This document shows positions 15,187 through 22,750 of a stretch of 24,290 nt of DNA, in pieces (the first letter of the stretch is position 1; each line of letters starts with the position of its first letter). The position numbers and the translations under genes were made by a program. Below the pieces are notes generated by a model. That model saw only the letters and a program-made list of their open reading frames with translations, made no database searches and had not been told where the DNA came from. The stretch spans positions 1 to 24,290 of the forward strand of contig DCUH01000098.1 in the NCBI GenBank assembly GCA_002327765.1. Direction: 5' to 3'. Source of the stretch: a bacterium UBA2219. Lineage in GTDB: Bacteria; Desulfobacterota; Deferrimicrobia; Deferrimicrobiales; Deferrimicrobiaceae.

Positions 15187-16118
15187 GCGAGACCCGGTTC
15201 CGGACCATGAAGGACCTGCCCGCCGCGCACCTGCTCGGCACCGGCACGGCGATGTGCGCGGGGTGCGGGGGGCTGGAGGCGCTGCACCAGATCTACGACA
15301 TCCTCGGGGAGAAAACCGTCTTCATAAACGCCGCGGGGTGCATGACGCTGCTGGCCATCTACCCCTACACCCCGTTCGGCGGCTCCTGGCTCTACTCCGC
15401 GATGGCCTCTGCGCCCGCCGGGGCGCAGGGGGTGCGGGACGCCCTGGACATCCTGCTGTCCAAGGGGCGCATCTCCCCGGAGGAGGACCTGACCGCGGTG
15501 GTGCTGACCGGCGACGGCTCCGCGTACGGCATGGGGCTGTCCGCCGCCTCCGGTACAATCGAGCGGGGGCTGGACTTCATCTACGTCTGCTACGACAACG
15601 AGGGGTACGGCAACACCGGCCAGCAGCATTCCGGGGCGACCCCCCACGGGGCGAGGACCTCCACGAGCAGGGGGCGTTCGGGATTCCCCGGGTTCAAGAA
15701 GGACCTGTTCGCCGTATGGGTGTCGCACCGGCCGTCTTACGCGGCGACCGTCGTGGGGTCGGAGCCGCTCGACCTCGCTCGCAAGATCGAAAAAGCGAAG
15801 GGGCTGCGCGGCCCCCGGCTCATCCTGGCGCTGGCGCCCTGCCCCACGGGTTGGGACTTCGACCCGGCCGAGGCGGCCCGGATCGGCAAGCTGGCCGTGG
15901 AAACCGGCGTCTGGCCGCTCAAGGAATATTTCGACGGCAGGGTGACCTTCACCAGGGCGCCGAAGAAGCGCCTGCCGGTGGAGGAGTATCTCGAAGTCCA
16001 GGGGCGATTCGCCCACCTGTTCCACCCGCGGAGAAACGAGGTCTTGCTGGGCGATATACAGGCGCAGGTCGACGCCGCATGGCGGGAAGCGGAATCGCAG
16101 GGGCTTCCCGAAAAATGA
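15183..16118 (+). CDS. 2-oxoacid:ferredoxin oxidoreductase, beta subunit
   Basis: 311 residues. The TPP-binding motif runs from GDGSAYGMG (110-118) to NEGYGNTGQQ (139-148). Cysteines C25, C28, C53 and C220 (MCAGCGG, INAAGCM, ALAPCPTGW) are the four expected ligands of the proximal [4Fe-4S] cluster. Length and layout match PorB. The enzyme acts in the cytoplasm as a heteromeric complex with the preceding two gene products. ATG overlaps the alpha stop. A hairpin (16083-16090 with 16103-16110) spans the last codons but has A, not T, behind it, so it is not a classical terminator. The cold-shock gene starts 97 bp further on. Confidence 0.92.
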   Translation: MSETRFRTMKDLPAAHLLGTGTAMCAGCGGLEALHQIYDILGEKTVFINAAGCMTLLAIYPYTPFGGSWLYSAMASAPAGAQGVRDALDILLSKGRISPEEDLTAVVLTGDGSAYGMGLSAASGTIERGLDFIYVCYDNEGYGNTGQQHSGATPHGARTSTSRGRSGFPGFKKDLFAVWVSHRPSYAATVVGSEPLDLARKIEKAKGLRGPRLILALAPCPTGWDFDPAEAARIGKLAVETGVWPLKEYFDGRVTFTRAPKKRLPVEEYLEVQGRFAHLFHPRRNEVLLGDIQAQVDAAWREAESQGLPEK

Positions 16119-16215
16119 TGAGTAAAAATAACCGTGGATGTGATACGCTCAAAGTTCTGGTCGATTTGGGCCTTACCGCCTGGGTTGAGCAAGAACAATT
16201 TTTTGGGAGGCCGTT

Positions 16216-16419
16216 TTGGCTAAAGGCACCGTGAAGTGGTTCAACGACGCGAAGGGATTCGGATTCATCACCCAGGAGGACGGAGGGCCTGATGTGTTTG
16301 TCCACTTCAGCGCCATCAAGGCGGAGGGCTTCAAGAGCCTGGCCGAAGGGGACAAGGTCCAGTTCGAGATCACGCAGGGGCCCAAGGGCGCCCAGGCCTC
16401 GAACGTGACCAAGGCCTGA
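16216..16419 (+). CDS. Cold shock domain protein (CspA family)
   Basis: 67 residues, the usual length. KGTVKWFNDAKGFGFI contains RNP1 and DVFVHFSAI is RNP2, the aromatic nucleic-acid-binding strands of the OB fold. It binds single-stranded RNA and DNA and acts as an RNA chaperone. The start is TTG, read as MAKGTVKW, with GGGAGG 5 nt upstream; no in-frame ATG would preserve the first strand. The 97-bp upstream region is richer in A and T than its surroundings and may hold its own promoter and leader, as is usual for csp genes, but I cannot point to a clear hexamer pair. Confidence 0.95.
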   Translation: MAKGTVKWFNDAKGFGFITQEDGGPDVFVHFSAIKAEGFKSLAEGDKVQFEITQGPKGAQASNVTKA

Positions 16420-16454
16420 AGTCTTACAAACAAGCCAATTCGTACGGCTCGAGG

Positions 16455-16490
16455 CGGCCGGGGGGGATATCCCTCCCCGGCCGTTTCCTT
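16455..16490 (+). terminator. Intrinsic terminator after the cold-shock gene
   Basis: The arm at 16455-16466 (CGGCCGGGGGGG) pairs with 16471-16483 (CCCTCCCCGGCCG) with one bulged T and an ATAT loop, then TTTCCTTT. It separates the cold-shock gene from the convergent SOUL operon, but it has no U tract in the opposite direction. Confidence 0.8.
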
Positions 16491-16504
16491 TGGCGAGGAA
16501 ACGG

Positions 16505-17131
16505 TCAGCGGATCCGAACGATGATCTCGTTGCGCCGGAACGGGGGGACGGTCCACGGCGGGTTGTACTGGGCCGACAGGAACGGGGGCACGGGAGTCCG
16601 CCCGTCCCGCTCCAGGAGGGACCGCAGCTCCCGGGTCTTTTTTTCCACCGTTTCCGCGTCGGTCCAGCCGCCGTAACGCAGGGCGGCGGCCGTGAACGGC
16701 GGGACCTCCCGGATCCGGATCCGCGGGTCCTTAGGGACCGGCAGGGTTTCCGTCTTGTATTCCGCGGGCGCGATGAAGGATACGACCTGCTCCCCGCCGG
16801 CGCCCGTCTCCTGCAGGACCGGGGCGGTCATCGCGATCCTCTCCGGATCGCTGGAAAGGACCGGGGCGGTCATCGCGATCTTCGCGCGCCCCTCGTTTTC
16901 TCCCGAGATATAGGAAAAGAGCCTGCGGAACCCTTCGCGCAGCCCATCTTTCCATGGCCCGGAGACCGTCGTCTCGGCCGCCAGGTAGCCGGCGTATTCC
17001 CGGACCTCGTAGCCGTCGTTCACCGAAACGACCTTGTATGCGGGCTCGCGCACGGTTGCGCATCCTCCGGACAGGGAAAGGGAAGCCGCGACAACGACCG
17101 CCGACAGAAGGAACGGCATTCGCGGCGTCAT
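16505..17131 (-). CDS. SOUL-family heme-binding lipoprotein
   Basis: 208 residues from the ATG at 17131, which overlaps the lipocalin stop (ATGA) and has GGGGAAGAA upstream. The signal peptide ends in LSLSGGC, an acylated cysteine at 24. SOUL/HEBP blocks follow: YEVREYAGYLAAET, the paired IAMTAPVL repeats near 85-105 (a family hallmark) and ALRYGGWTDAETVEKKT. YNPPWTVPPFRRNEI near the end is the typical close. Such proteins bind tetrapyrroles or related hydrophobic ligands; here it would sit on the periplasmic side of a membrane. Last gene of the operon with the chalcone-isomerase-like protein and lipocalin, suggesting shared handling of lipid or porphyrin molecules. Confidence 0.88.
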   Translation of the reverse strand: MTPRMPFLLSAVVVAASLSLSGGCATVREPAYKVVSVNDGYEVREYAGYLAAETTVSGPWKDGLREGFRRLFSYISGENEGRAKIAMTAPVLSSDPERIAMTAPVLQETGAGGEQVVSFIAPAEYKTETLPVPKDPRIRIREVPPFTAAALRYGGWTDAETVEKKTRELRSLLERDGRTPVPPFLSAQYNPPWTVPPFRRNEIIVRIR

Positions 17132-17688
17132 TTCTTCCCCGGCTCCGGCCATTTCTGCGGGACCTTCCGAAGCTTGCCGGTGTCGTATCCCACGGAAGCC
17201 AGCCAGTCTGAGATCCTTCGGTACTCTTCCTCCGGGATGGAGGGGGTCCGGGACATTACCCAGACGTAATCGCGCTTGCTCCGCCCGATGACGGTCCGGG
17301 TGTAATCGTCGTCCAGGTGGATGACCAGGTATTCGGCCTTGATCGGCCAGACGAACCGCATTCCCCACACGGCGTTGGTCGCGGTGTCGCGGATGAAGCC
17401 TCTCGGCCGGTACTCCTTGCGGGGGCCGTCGAAGCCTCCCTTGCGGAAGGTGAACGTGGTCGCGATCGTGCCGTCCGGGTCCAGCCGGTAGGACTCCACG
17501 GCGTTGTGGGCGCCCTCCTCGATCCAGGTGGGGATATTCGCGATCACGTACCAGTCGCCCATGAAGCGGGGGAGGTCGACGCGGGGTACCGTCGCGAGCG
17601 GCGGGCGGGAAGCCGCACACCCGGCAAGGATCATTGCGAGCCCGACGGCGGCCGTCAACCCAAGGATCGTTCTCATGCCGGTCCTCAT
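17128..17688 (-). CDS. blc: Bacterial lipocalin (Blc-type lipoprotein)
   Basis: 186 residues. The signal peptide has a lipobox (GLAMILAGC). DLPRFMGDWYVIANIP is the lipocalin GxW region, followed by EGAHNAVESYRLDPDG and the beta strands of the eight-stranded barrel; YVWVMSRTPSIPEEEY matches the final conserved stretch. Blc proteins carry fatty acids or lysophospholipids at the outer membrane. Two starts are possible: 17688, overlapping the preceding stop (ATGA) but with the ribosome binding site too close, and 17676, with GAGG at good spacing. The second removes four residues only. Middle gene of the operon. Confidence 0.93.
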   Translation of the reverse strand: MRTGMRTILGLTAAVGLAMILAGCAASRPPLATVPRVDLPRFMGDWYVIANIPTWIEEGAHNAVESYRLDPDGTIATTFTFRKGGFDGPRKEYRPRGFIRDTATNAVWGMRFVWPIKAEYLVIHLDDDYTRTVIGRSKRDYVWVMSRTPSIPEEEYRRISDWLASVGYDTGKLRKVPQKWPEPGKK

Positions 17689-18302
17689 CCTTTCTTGAGC
17701 AGGTTGTCCTTCAGCCCCTGGTCGAGCGGCCGCTTCCCCAGCCAGATGGAGAAATAGGCCGCGGCGAAATCGTCGCCCTCGATCCGCACGAGGGGCGTTC
17801 CGTTGAACGAAAGCTCGGTGCCCGATCCGGGAAGGTAGGTAAGGGCGTACCGGTCCCCCGGCTTGACGTCCCGGTAGGCCGCCCGGATCCTATCGAGGCG
17901 GGACCGGAGGGAAGAGAGGGTCGCCGCGTCGACGTTGCGCGACAGCACCTCCTCCCCCGCCTTCCCGATGTCCCCGGCGGGAATCGCCCAGAAATACTGG
18001 ATTTCCAGCCGTTTGGGAATCTCGCCGAGGACGGAGGCGGGATCCGCCCCTTCGGGCAGGTAAAGCCCGGCGACGTACGCGCGGAAGACCACCCGGTATC
18101 GCAGGAGGGCCGCGTTGTGGAGGCGCAGGGACACCCGCGCGTCCCGGTACGTTTCGTCGAAGGATACGCCTTCGACGACCCGCACGCTCCCCGCGACGTT
18201 CCCCTCGTTTCCCGAGGCGCCGAGGGGAATGGAAGCCCCGAAGAACGAAAGCGTGAAAAGGGCGAGCAGGATGTTCGGTCGAAACGGTGTGATCGGGACC
18301 AA
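17685..18302 (-). CDS. Exported chalcone-isomerase-like protein
   Basis: 205 residues starting at TTG (18302) with GGAGGGAG about 7 nt upstream. A signal peptide (about 9-29) precedes the chalcone-isomerase-like fold: VSFDETYRDARVSLRLHNAALLRYRVVFRAYVAGLYLP contains the typical first strands, and FAAAYFSIWLGKRPLDQGLKDNLL the conserved close (IWLG..P....LK..LL). Bacterial members are exported and do not make flavonoids. Related plant proteins bind fatty acids, so a fatty-acid-binding role in the cell envelope is the reasonable inference. First gene of the operon with the lipocalin and SOUL protein, divergent from the fatty-acid methyltransferase. Confidence 0.85.
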   Translation of the reverse strand: MVPITPFRPNILLALFTLSFFGASIPLGASGNEGNVAGSVRVVEGVSFDETYRDARVSLRLHNAALLRYRVVFRAYVAGLYLPEGADPASVLGEIPKRLEIQYFWAIPAGDIGKAGEEVLSRNVDAATLSSLRSRLDRIRAAYRDVKPGDRYALTYLPGSGTELSFNGTPLVRIEGDDFAAAYFSIWLGKRPLDQGLKDNLLKKG

Positions 18303-18505
18303 TAGATCTCCCTCCGGAAATTCCCTTTGTGTCTAGGATTCCGCCGCGATGGGTCGGATTCGCCGCCTTGCCTGAATTCATCAGGGGATTTCCGGCATCC
18401 AAACGACACGCTCGGTCAGGGTGCCGGGAACACCGGCGATCGCTGCGGTCGGCCGTGATACTTTGTTGGCGTCGCAACGCCGTTTCGCGGAAAGGGGATC
18501 CCGCA
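18303..18505. promoter_or_regulatory. Divergent intergenic region, lipid/tetrapyrrole operon and methyltransferase
   Basis: 203 bp between two TTG-started genes. It must hold both promoters. GATACT (18457-18462) is a possible -10 for the methyltransferase. A small perfect inverted repeat GGCGT-CGCA-ACGCC (18468-18481) lies between it and the ribosome binding site. I could not find a convincing -35 or an unambiguous ECF-type promoter for either gene. Confidence 0.3.
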
Positions 18506-19546
18506 TTGAAAAAGGTCATCGACTGGGTGGAGCGCGGGCGGGTTCCGGATCCGATCGTACGCATGGGCGTCCGGGCCATATGCCGGCGGCGGCTGGCCAG
18601 GGAGTCGCGGGGCGGCACGGAAGCGCAGGGGAGACGCCGGCTGGAGCTGGTCGAGGCGCTTCGCGAAAGCCCCGTGGCCGTCGCCACGGAAGAGGCGAAC
18701 GAGCAGCATTACGAGGTGCCCACGGAGCTGTTCCTGAAGGTCCTCGGCCCCCGGATGAAGTACAGCTGCTGTCATTTCCCCCCCGGAGTTTCCTCGCTGG
18801 CGGAAGCGGAGGAGGCGATGCTCGCGATCACCTGCGAACGGGCGGGATTGCGGGACGGGATGACGGTCCTCGACCTGGGGTGCGGCTGGGGTTCCCTCTC
18901 CCTCTGGATAGCCGAAAAATTCCCCGGCTCCCGGATCCTCGCGGTGTCCAATTCGAGGACCCAGCGCGACCACATCCTCGCCCGGTGCGCCGGGCGGGGG
19001 CTCCGCAACCTGGAGGTCGTCACCGCGGACGTCAACGTCTTCGAGCCGGGGCGCACCTTCGACCGCGTCGTTTCCGTCGAGATGTTCGAGCACATGCGGA
19101 ACTACCGCCTGCTGATGCGCCGGATCGCCTCCTGGCTCGATCCCGGGGGGAAGCTGTTCGTCCACATCTTCTCCCATCGGGCGTTCCCCTACCTGTTCCG
19201 GGACGAGTCGGGGGACGACTGGATGGCGCGCACCTTCTTCACCGGCGGCGTCATGCCGTCGGACGACCTCCTCCTCTATTTCCAGGAGGACCTCTCCATC
19301 GAGGGTCACTGGCGCGTTTCCGGGTCGCACTACCGCGAAACCCTGGAATGCTGGCTGCGGAACCTGGACGAGCGCAGGGAGGAGATCCTCCCGGTCCTCG
19401 CGGAGGCCTACGGGAAGGACGAGGCCGACCGATGGTTCCACCGGTGGCGTCTGTTCTTCCTGGCCTGCGCGGAGGTGTGGGGGTTTCGGGGCGGGGAGGA
19501 GTGGCTCGTCTCCCACTACCTCTTCCGCAGAAGGGAGGACGCCTGA
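18506..19546 (+). CDS. Cyclopropane-fatty-acid-synthase-type SAM-dependent methyltransferase
   Basis: 346 residues from the TTG at 18506, with AAGGGGAT 7 nt upstream; the open frame extends upstream but family members start here (KKVIDWVERGRVPD). NEQHYEVPTELF and RMKYSCCHFPPGV are the Cfa-family blocks. VLDLGCGWGSLSLWIAEKFP (121-140) is the SAM-binding motif I, and SVEMFEHMRNY and FVHIFSHRAFPYLF follow. The enzyme methylates unsaturated acyl chains of membrane lipids. This short form lacks the N-terminal lipid-binding domain of E. coli Cfa and resembles the subgroup found with DUF2878 and DUF1365 genes, whose characterised relative UfaM makes methylated (furan) fatty acid precursors. The product here is not known. 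The 3' end overlaps the convergent DUF2878 gene by 31 bp. Confidence 0.88.
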   Translation: MKKVIDWVERGRVPDPIVRMGVRAICRRRLARESRGGTEAQGRRRLELVEALRESPVAVATEEANEQHYEVPTELFLKVLGPRMKYSCCHFPPGVSSLAEAEEAMLAITCERAGLRDGMTVLDLGCGWGSLSLWIAEKFPGSRILAVSNSRTQRDHILARCAGRGLRNLEVVTADVNVFEPGRTFDRVVSVEMFEHMRNYRLLMRRIASWLDPGGKLFVHIFSHRAFPYLFRDESGDDWMARTFFTGGVMPSDDLLLYFQEDLSIEGHWRVSGSHYRETLECWLRNLDERREEILPVLAEAYGKDEADRWFHRWRLFFLACAEVWGFRGGEEWLVSHYLFRRREDA

Positions 19547-20049
19547 TGGTCCCGGCCCGCCAGCGTCGACAGCGCGGGCATCGCGATCCCCCAGGCGACG
19601 GCGACGGCGGCCAGGCCGGCCCATGCCGGTTCGGGGACGGAGGCCGCTCCGAGCCGCGCGCCGGCGAAGTACGCCAGCGGGCCCCCGAGGGCGCCGAAAA
19701 CCGCCGACAGGACGGGCCGACCCTTTAAAAACGCCATGGATACGTTCAGCGTCGCCCCGAAGTTGACCCACATGGCGACCATCCAGGGGGGGGACCACGG
19801 CGCCGGGAAGGAGCCCCGGACCGGAAGGAAGAGCCCGAGGGCGACCAGGGCCGTGTCGGCCGCGAAGCCGAGGATCCCGCAGGACAGCAAAAGGAGCGCT
19901 TCCTTTCGCCGGTCCTGCGCCTGGGCGAGACGGACGGCGACGGCCACGAGCGTGGCGGCCGGGCCGGCCCAGTAAAGCCCCCGCGCCGCGCCGAGGACGG
20001 ACGCGAACCAGGCGGCCTGGAACAGGACGACGTTTCCGATCAGCCGCAT
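19516..20049 (-). CDS. DUF2878 integral membrane protein
   Basis: 177 residues from the ATG at 20049, chosen because GGGGAGA precedes it; ATGs at 20070 and 20076 lack a ribosome binding site. Five to six hydrophobic segments are visible: NVVLFQAAWFASVLGAARG, GPAATLVAVAVRLA, ALLLLSCGILGFAADTALVALGLF, MVAMWVNFGATLN, LSAVFGALGGPLAYFAGARLG and AWAGLAAVAVAWGIAMPAL. WFASVLGAARGLYWAG and FAADTALVALGLF match the DUF2878 pattern as I remember it. The family's biochemical role is not established, but it is found next to Cfa-type methyltransferases in light-stress clusters. Its end overlaps the methyltransferase gene. Confidence 0.78.
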   Translation of the reverse strand: MRLIGNVVLFQAAWFASVLGAARGLYWAGPAATLVAVAVRLAQAQDRRKEALLLLSCGILGFAADTALVALGLFLPVRGSFPAPWSPPWMVAMWVNFGATLNVSMAFLKGRPVLSAVFGALGGPLAYFAGARLGAASVPEPAWAGLAAVAVAWGIAMPALSTLAGRDHQASSLLRKR

Positions 20050-20077
20050 CGATCTCCCCGGGGCGTTCATTTCCATA

Positions 20078-20094
20078 ATGGTATACAGTACCAT
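20078..20094. promoter_or_regulatory. Perfect 17-bp inverted repeat between divergent genes
   Basis: ATGGTA-TACAG-TACCAT lies 28 bp before the DUF2878 start and 38 bp before the flavoprotein start. A TATACA (20082-20087) on the plus strand lies inside it, so a bound dimeric repressor would block transcription. The GGTATAC..ACC form resembles operators of GntR-type regulators; no regulator gene is in the window. Confidence 0.5.
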
Positions 20095-20132
20095 GTCCCG
20101 TATCGCTTTGAGCGGGACCGGGAGGAAACGGG

Positions 20133-20585
20133 ATGGAGGACGCGGTCGCCCTGGAGCAGGTCGTCCGGAAACTGGCGGATACGCAGCGGCTGGCGGTCCT
20201 CTGCACGGACGAGCGCGGCAGCCCCTACGCGAGTCTGATCGCCTTCGCCGCCGCCCCGGACCTGAAGACGCTCGTGTTCGCGACCCCGCGCCCCACCCGG
20301 AAGTACGCCAACCTTTCCGGCAACCCCCGGGTATCCCTTCTCCTCGACAACCGGTCGAACCGCGAGGAGGATTTCGCCGAGGCCGCGGCGGCGACGATCC
20401 TCGGGAACGCCCGCGAGGTGGCGGGAGAGGAGCGGGAATCCTGCCTGGCGCTGTTGCTGGGGAAGCACCCCTCCCTGTCCTCCTTCGCGCGATCCCCCAA
20501 CAGCGCCGTTTTCCGGGTCGAGGTCGAGGCCTACTACGTGGTGAACCGCTTCCAGTCGGTCTCGGAACTCCACGTTCGACGGTGA
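20133..20585 (+). CDS. Pyridoxamine-5'-phosphate-oxidase-fold (HugZ-like) flavoprotein
   Basis: 150 residues with GGGAGGAAAC before the ATG. The split-barrel FMN-binding fold is suggested by LADTQRLAVLCTDERGSPYASLIAFAA, then LVFATPRPTRKYANLSGNPRVSLLLDNRS, the typical substrate/FMN strands of the general-stress and HugZ-like subgroup. It lacks the C-terminal heme-binding extension of true HugZ heme oxygenases, so heme degradation is only one possibility; F420 or FMN reduction of a small molecule is another. Its stop overlaps the next start (GTGA), giving tight coupling to the PEP-dikinase-like protein. Confidence 0.78.
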   Translation: MEDAVALEQVVRKLADTQRLAVLCTDERGSPYASLIAFAAAPDLKTLVFATPRPTRKYANLSGNPRVSLLLDNRSNREEDFAEAAAATILGNAREVAGEERESCLALLLGKHPSLSSFARSPNSAVFRVEVEAYYVVNRFQSVSELHVRR

Positions 20586-22750
20586 CCGTCCTCCTCTCCA
20601 TCGAAGGAACGGGAGCGGCGGACCGGTCGCTCGTCGGCGGCAAGGCCGCCGCCCTTTCGCTCCTCCGATCGAACGGATTCCCCGTGCCGCGGGCCCTTTG
20701 CGTGACGACCCGGGCCTACCGGCGGTTCGTCGAGGCGGCCGGCCTGCCGGCCGCGATCGCGCGGGAGCTCGGGCGCAAGCGGTTCGAGGACATGCGGTGG
20801 GAGGAGATCTGGGACGCGGCGCTGCGGATCCGCGGCCTCTTCGACCGCGCCGGATGGCCCGCCGACCTGCGGGAGGAGCTTGGCGACGGGTTCCGGCGGG
20901 TTTTCGGGGACCGCCCGGTGGCGGTGCGTTCCTCCGCGCCGGGGGAGGACGGGGCCAAGGCCTCCTTCGCCGGGCTGCACGAATCCTTCCTGAACGTGAA
21001 GGGCCCCTCCGCCGCGCTCGACCGCGTGCGGCTCGTGTTCGCCTCCTTGTGGTCGGACCGGGCGCTGCTCTACCGGAAGGAGCTGGGGCTGGACCCGTCG
21101 GGCAGCGGGATGGCGGCGCTCGTCCAGGAGATGGTCCCGGCGGAACGGTCGGGGATCGTGTTCGGCGTGAGCCCCTCCGACCCGGACTGCGCGGTCGTCG
21201 AGGCCGTGTGGGGGCTGAACGAGGGGCTGGTGGACGGAACCGTTGAGCCGGACCGGTGGACCCTTCTCCGCGAAACGGGTGCCGTATTGTCCCGCCACGC
21301 GCCGGTGCGGCGGAAATGGGTGGTCCCGGCCGCCTCGGGGACCGGCGTCGCGGACCTTCCGGAAGAGCTGGCGGGGCGCCCGCCGATTTCCGGGGAGGAG
21401 GCGTCGTCGGTGTTCCGGACGGCCCTGGCGGCCGAATCTGCCTTCGGCGCGCCGCAGGACATGGAATGGTCCTTCGCGGGCGGGGCGCTCCTCGTCCTGC
21501 AGTCCCGTCCCGTGACGACCCGTTCGAAGCCGGGCGGGGGAGACGACCGGGCCTGGTATCTGGGTCTCCGGCGAAGCCACGCCAGCCTGGTGACGCTGCG
21601 GGACCGGGTCGCGCGGGAGCTACTCCCCGAGATGGACCGGGAGGCCCGGGAAATGGAGTCCCTCGACCTGGAGCGGCTCCCGGACGCGGACCTGGAGGAA
21701 GAGATCCGCAAGCGCGAAGAGGCCGTGCGGAAGTGGGAGGGGATCTACCGGAGCGATTTCATCCCGCTGGCGCACGGCGTCCGCCTGTTCGGGCAGTTCT
21801 ACAACGACGCGCTCGCCCCCGAGGACCCCTTCGAGTTCACCCGCCTTCTTTCGGGCACGGGGATGCTTTCCCTCGAACGGAACGCCCGGTTCGCCGATCT
21901 GGCGCAGCGTCTGCGGGCGGACCCGGCGCTCGCGGAAACGGTCCGCCGGGACGGGAAGGGCGACGCGGATTTCGAGCGGCGGATCGACGGGCTGTTCCGG
22001 GAGTACGGGAACCTGTTCGGCTCCTCGGGAAGCCGGGCCGGGCGCCGGGGGGTGTCCCGCCTTCTCCTGGAGATGTCCGGGCGGCCGAAAGGCGTCGATG
22101 CGATGGCCGGCCGGGACGCCGGCGCCCTCCGGGAACGGTTCCTTTCCCGGTTCGACGGCGACGCCCGGGCCTTCGCCGCGGAACTTTTGGACCTGGCCCG
22201 CGACTGCTACCGGCTTAGGGACGACGACAACATCTTCCTCGGGCGGCTGCAGTCCGCGCGCGACCTGTCGCTGGAGGAGCGGGCCCGCAGGGCGGAAGGC
22301 CGGGACCCGGCGGAAGCCGCCCCCCGCGGCGGGGAGACCTCCGTAGAAAAGTTGAACGATGCAAGCGGGACCGCGCCGGAGCCCAAGCCCCCCCTTTTGG
22401 AGACGCCGTCGTTTCTTCAGCGGGACCGGCAGCTCGTGGGGCACCCCGCCGGGCCGGGATACGCCCGGGGGCGCGCGCGGGTCGTCCGGAAGGACGAGGA
22501 CCGGTTCTCCCTGCGGGCGGGGGAAATCCTCGTGTGCGACGCGGTGGACCCGAACATGACCTTCGTGGTCCCGCTGGCGGGCGGGATCGTCGAGCGGAGG
22601 GGCGGGATGCTGATCCACGGGGCGATCATCGCCAGGGAGTACGGGGTCCCCTGCGTCACCGGGGTGCCAGACGCCGTCCACCGGATCCGCACGGGCGACA
22701 TGCTGTCGGTGGACGGATACCTGGGGATCGTCACCCGGGAAGAAGGCTGA
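20582..22750 (+). CDS. PEP-synthase/rifampin-phosphotransferase-like dikinase
   Basis: 722 residues from the GTG at 20582. An ATP-grasp domain (1 to about 315) has GGKAAALSLL with K21, VAVRSSAPGEDG with R116, QEMVPAERSGIVFG and DMEWSFAGGALLVLQSRPVT. A helical middle region (about 325-600, including DDDNIFLGRLQ) follows, then the swivelling phosphohistidine domain with GGMLIHGAIIAREYGVP, whose histidine is residue 679. The PEP/pyruvate TIM barrel of PpsA is absent. This order (ATP-grasp, central substrate domain, His domain) matches rifampin phosphotransferase (Rph, about 860 residues) and related orphan enzymes. It should transfer a phosphate from ATP via His to a substrate bound by the middle domain, releasing AMP and Pi; that substrate is unknown. 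Confidence 0.82.
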   Translation: MTVLLSIEGTGAADRSLVGGKAAALSLLRSNGFPVPRALCVTTRAYRRFVEAAGLPAAIARELGRKRFEDMRWEEIWDAALRIRGLFDRAGWPADLREELGDGFRRVFGDRPVAVRSSAPGEDGAKASFAGLHESFLNVKGPSAALDRVRLVFASLWSDRALLYRKELGLDPSGSGMAALVQEMVPAERSGIVFGVSPSDPDCAVVEAVWGLNEGLVDGTVEPDRWTLLRETGAVLSRHAPVRRKWVVPAASGTGVADLPEELAGRPPISGEEASSVFRTALAAESAFGAPQDMEWSFAGGALLVLQSRPVTTRSKPGGGDDRAWYLGLRRSHASLVTLRDRVARELLPEMDREAREMESLDLERLPDADLEEEIRKREEAVRKWEGIYRSDFIPLAHGVRLFGQFYNDALAPEDPFEFTRLLSGTGMLSLERNARFADLAQRLRADPALAETVRRDGKGDADFERRIDGLFREYGNLFGSSGSRAGRRGVSRLLLEMSGRPKGVDAMAGRDAGALRERFLSRFDGDARAFAAELLDLARDCYRLRDDDNIFLGRLQSARDLSLEERARRAEGRDPAEAAPRGGETSVEKLNDASGTAPEPKPPLLETPSFLQRDRQLVGHPAGPGYARGRARVVRKDEDRFSLRAGEILVCDAVDPNMTFVVPLAGGIVERRGGMLIHGAIIAREYGVPCVTGVPDAVHRIRTGDMLSVDGYLGIVTREEG

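Noticed and set aside
16083..16118. 8-bp perfect hairpin overlapping the end of the oxidoreductase beta-subunit gene
   Set aside because: The stem is followed by A rather than T on the transcribed strand and lies in coding sequence, so I do not call it a terminator.
16815..16880. 24-bp perfect direct repeat, period 42 bp, inside the SOUL gene
   Set aside because: It encodes the paired IAMTAPVL segments that are a normal hallmark of SOUL proteins, so it is not a recent duplication or mobile repeat.
18416..20206. Minus-strand open frame of about 600 codons opposite the methyltransferase gene
   Set aside because: Shadow of the Cfa-type gene; no domain, low-complexity Arg/Pro/Gly/Glu composition.
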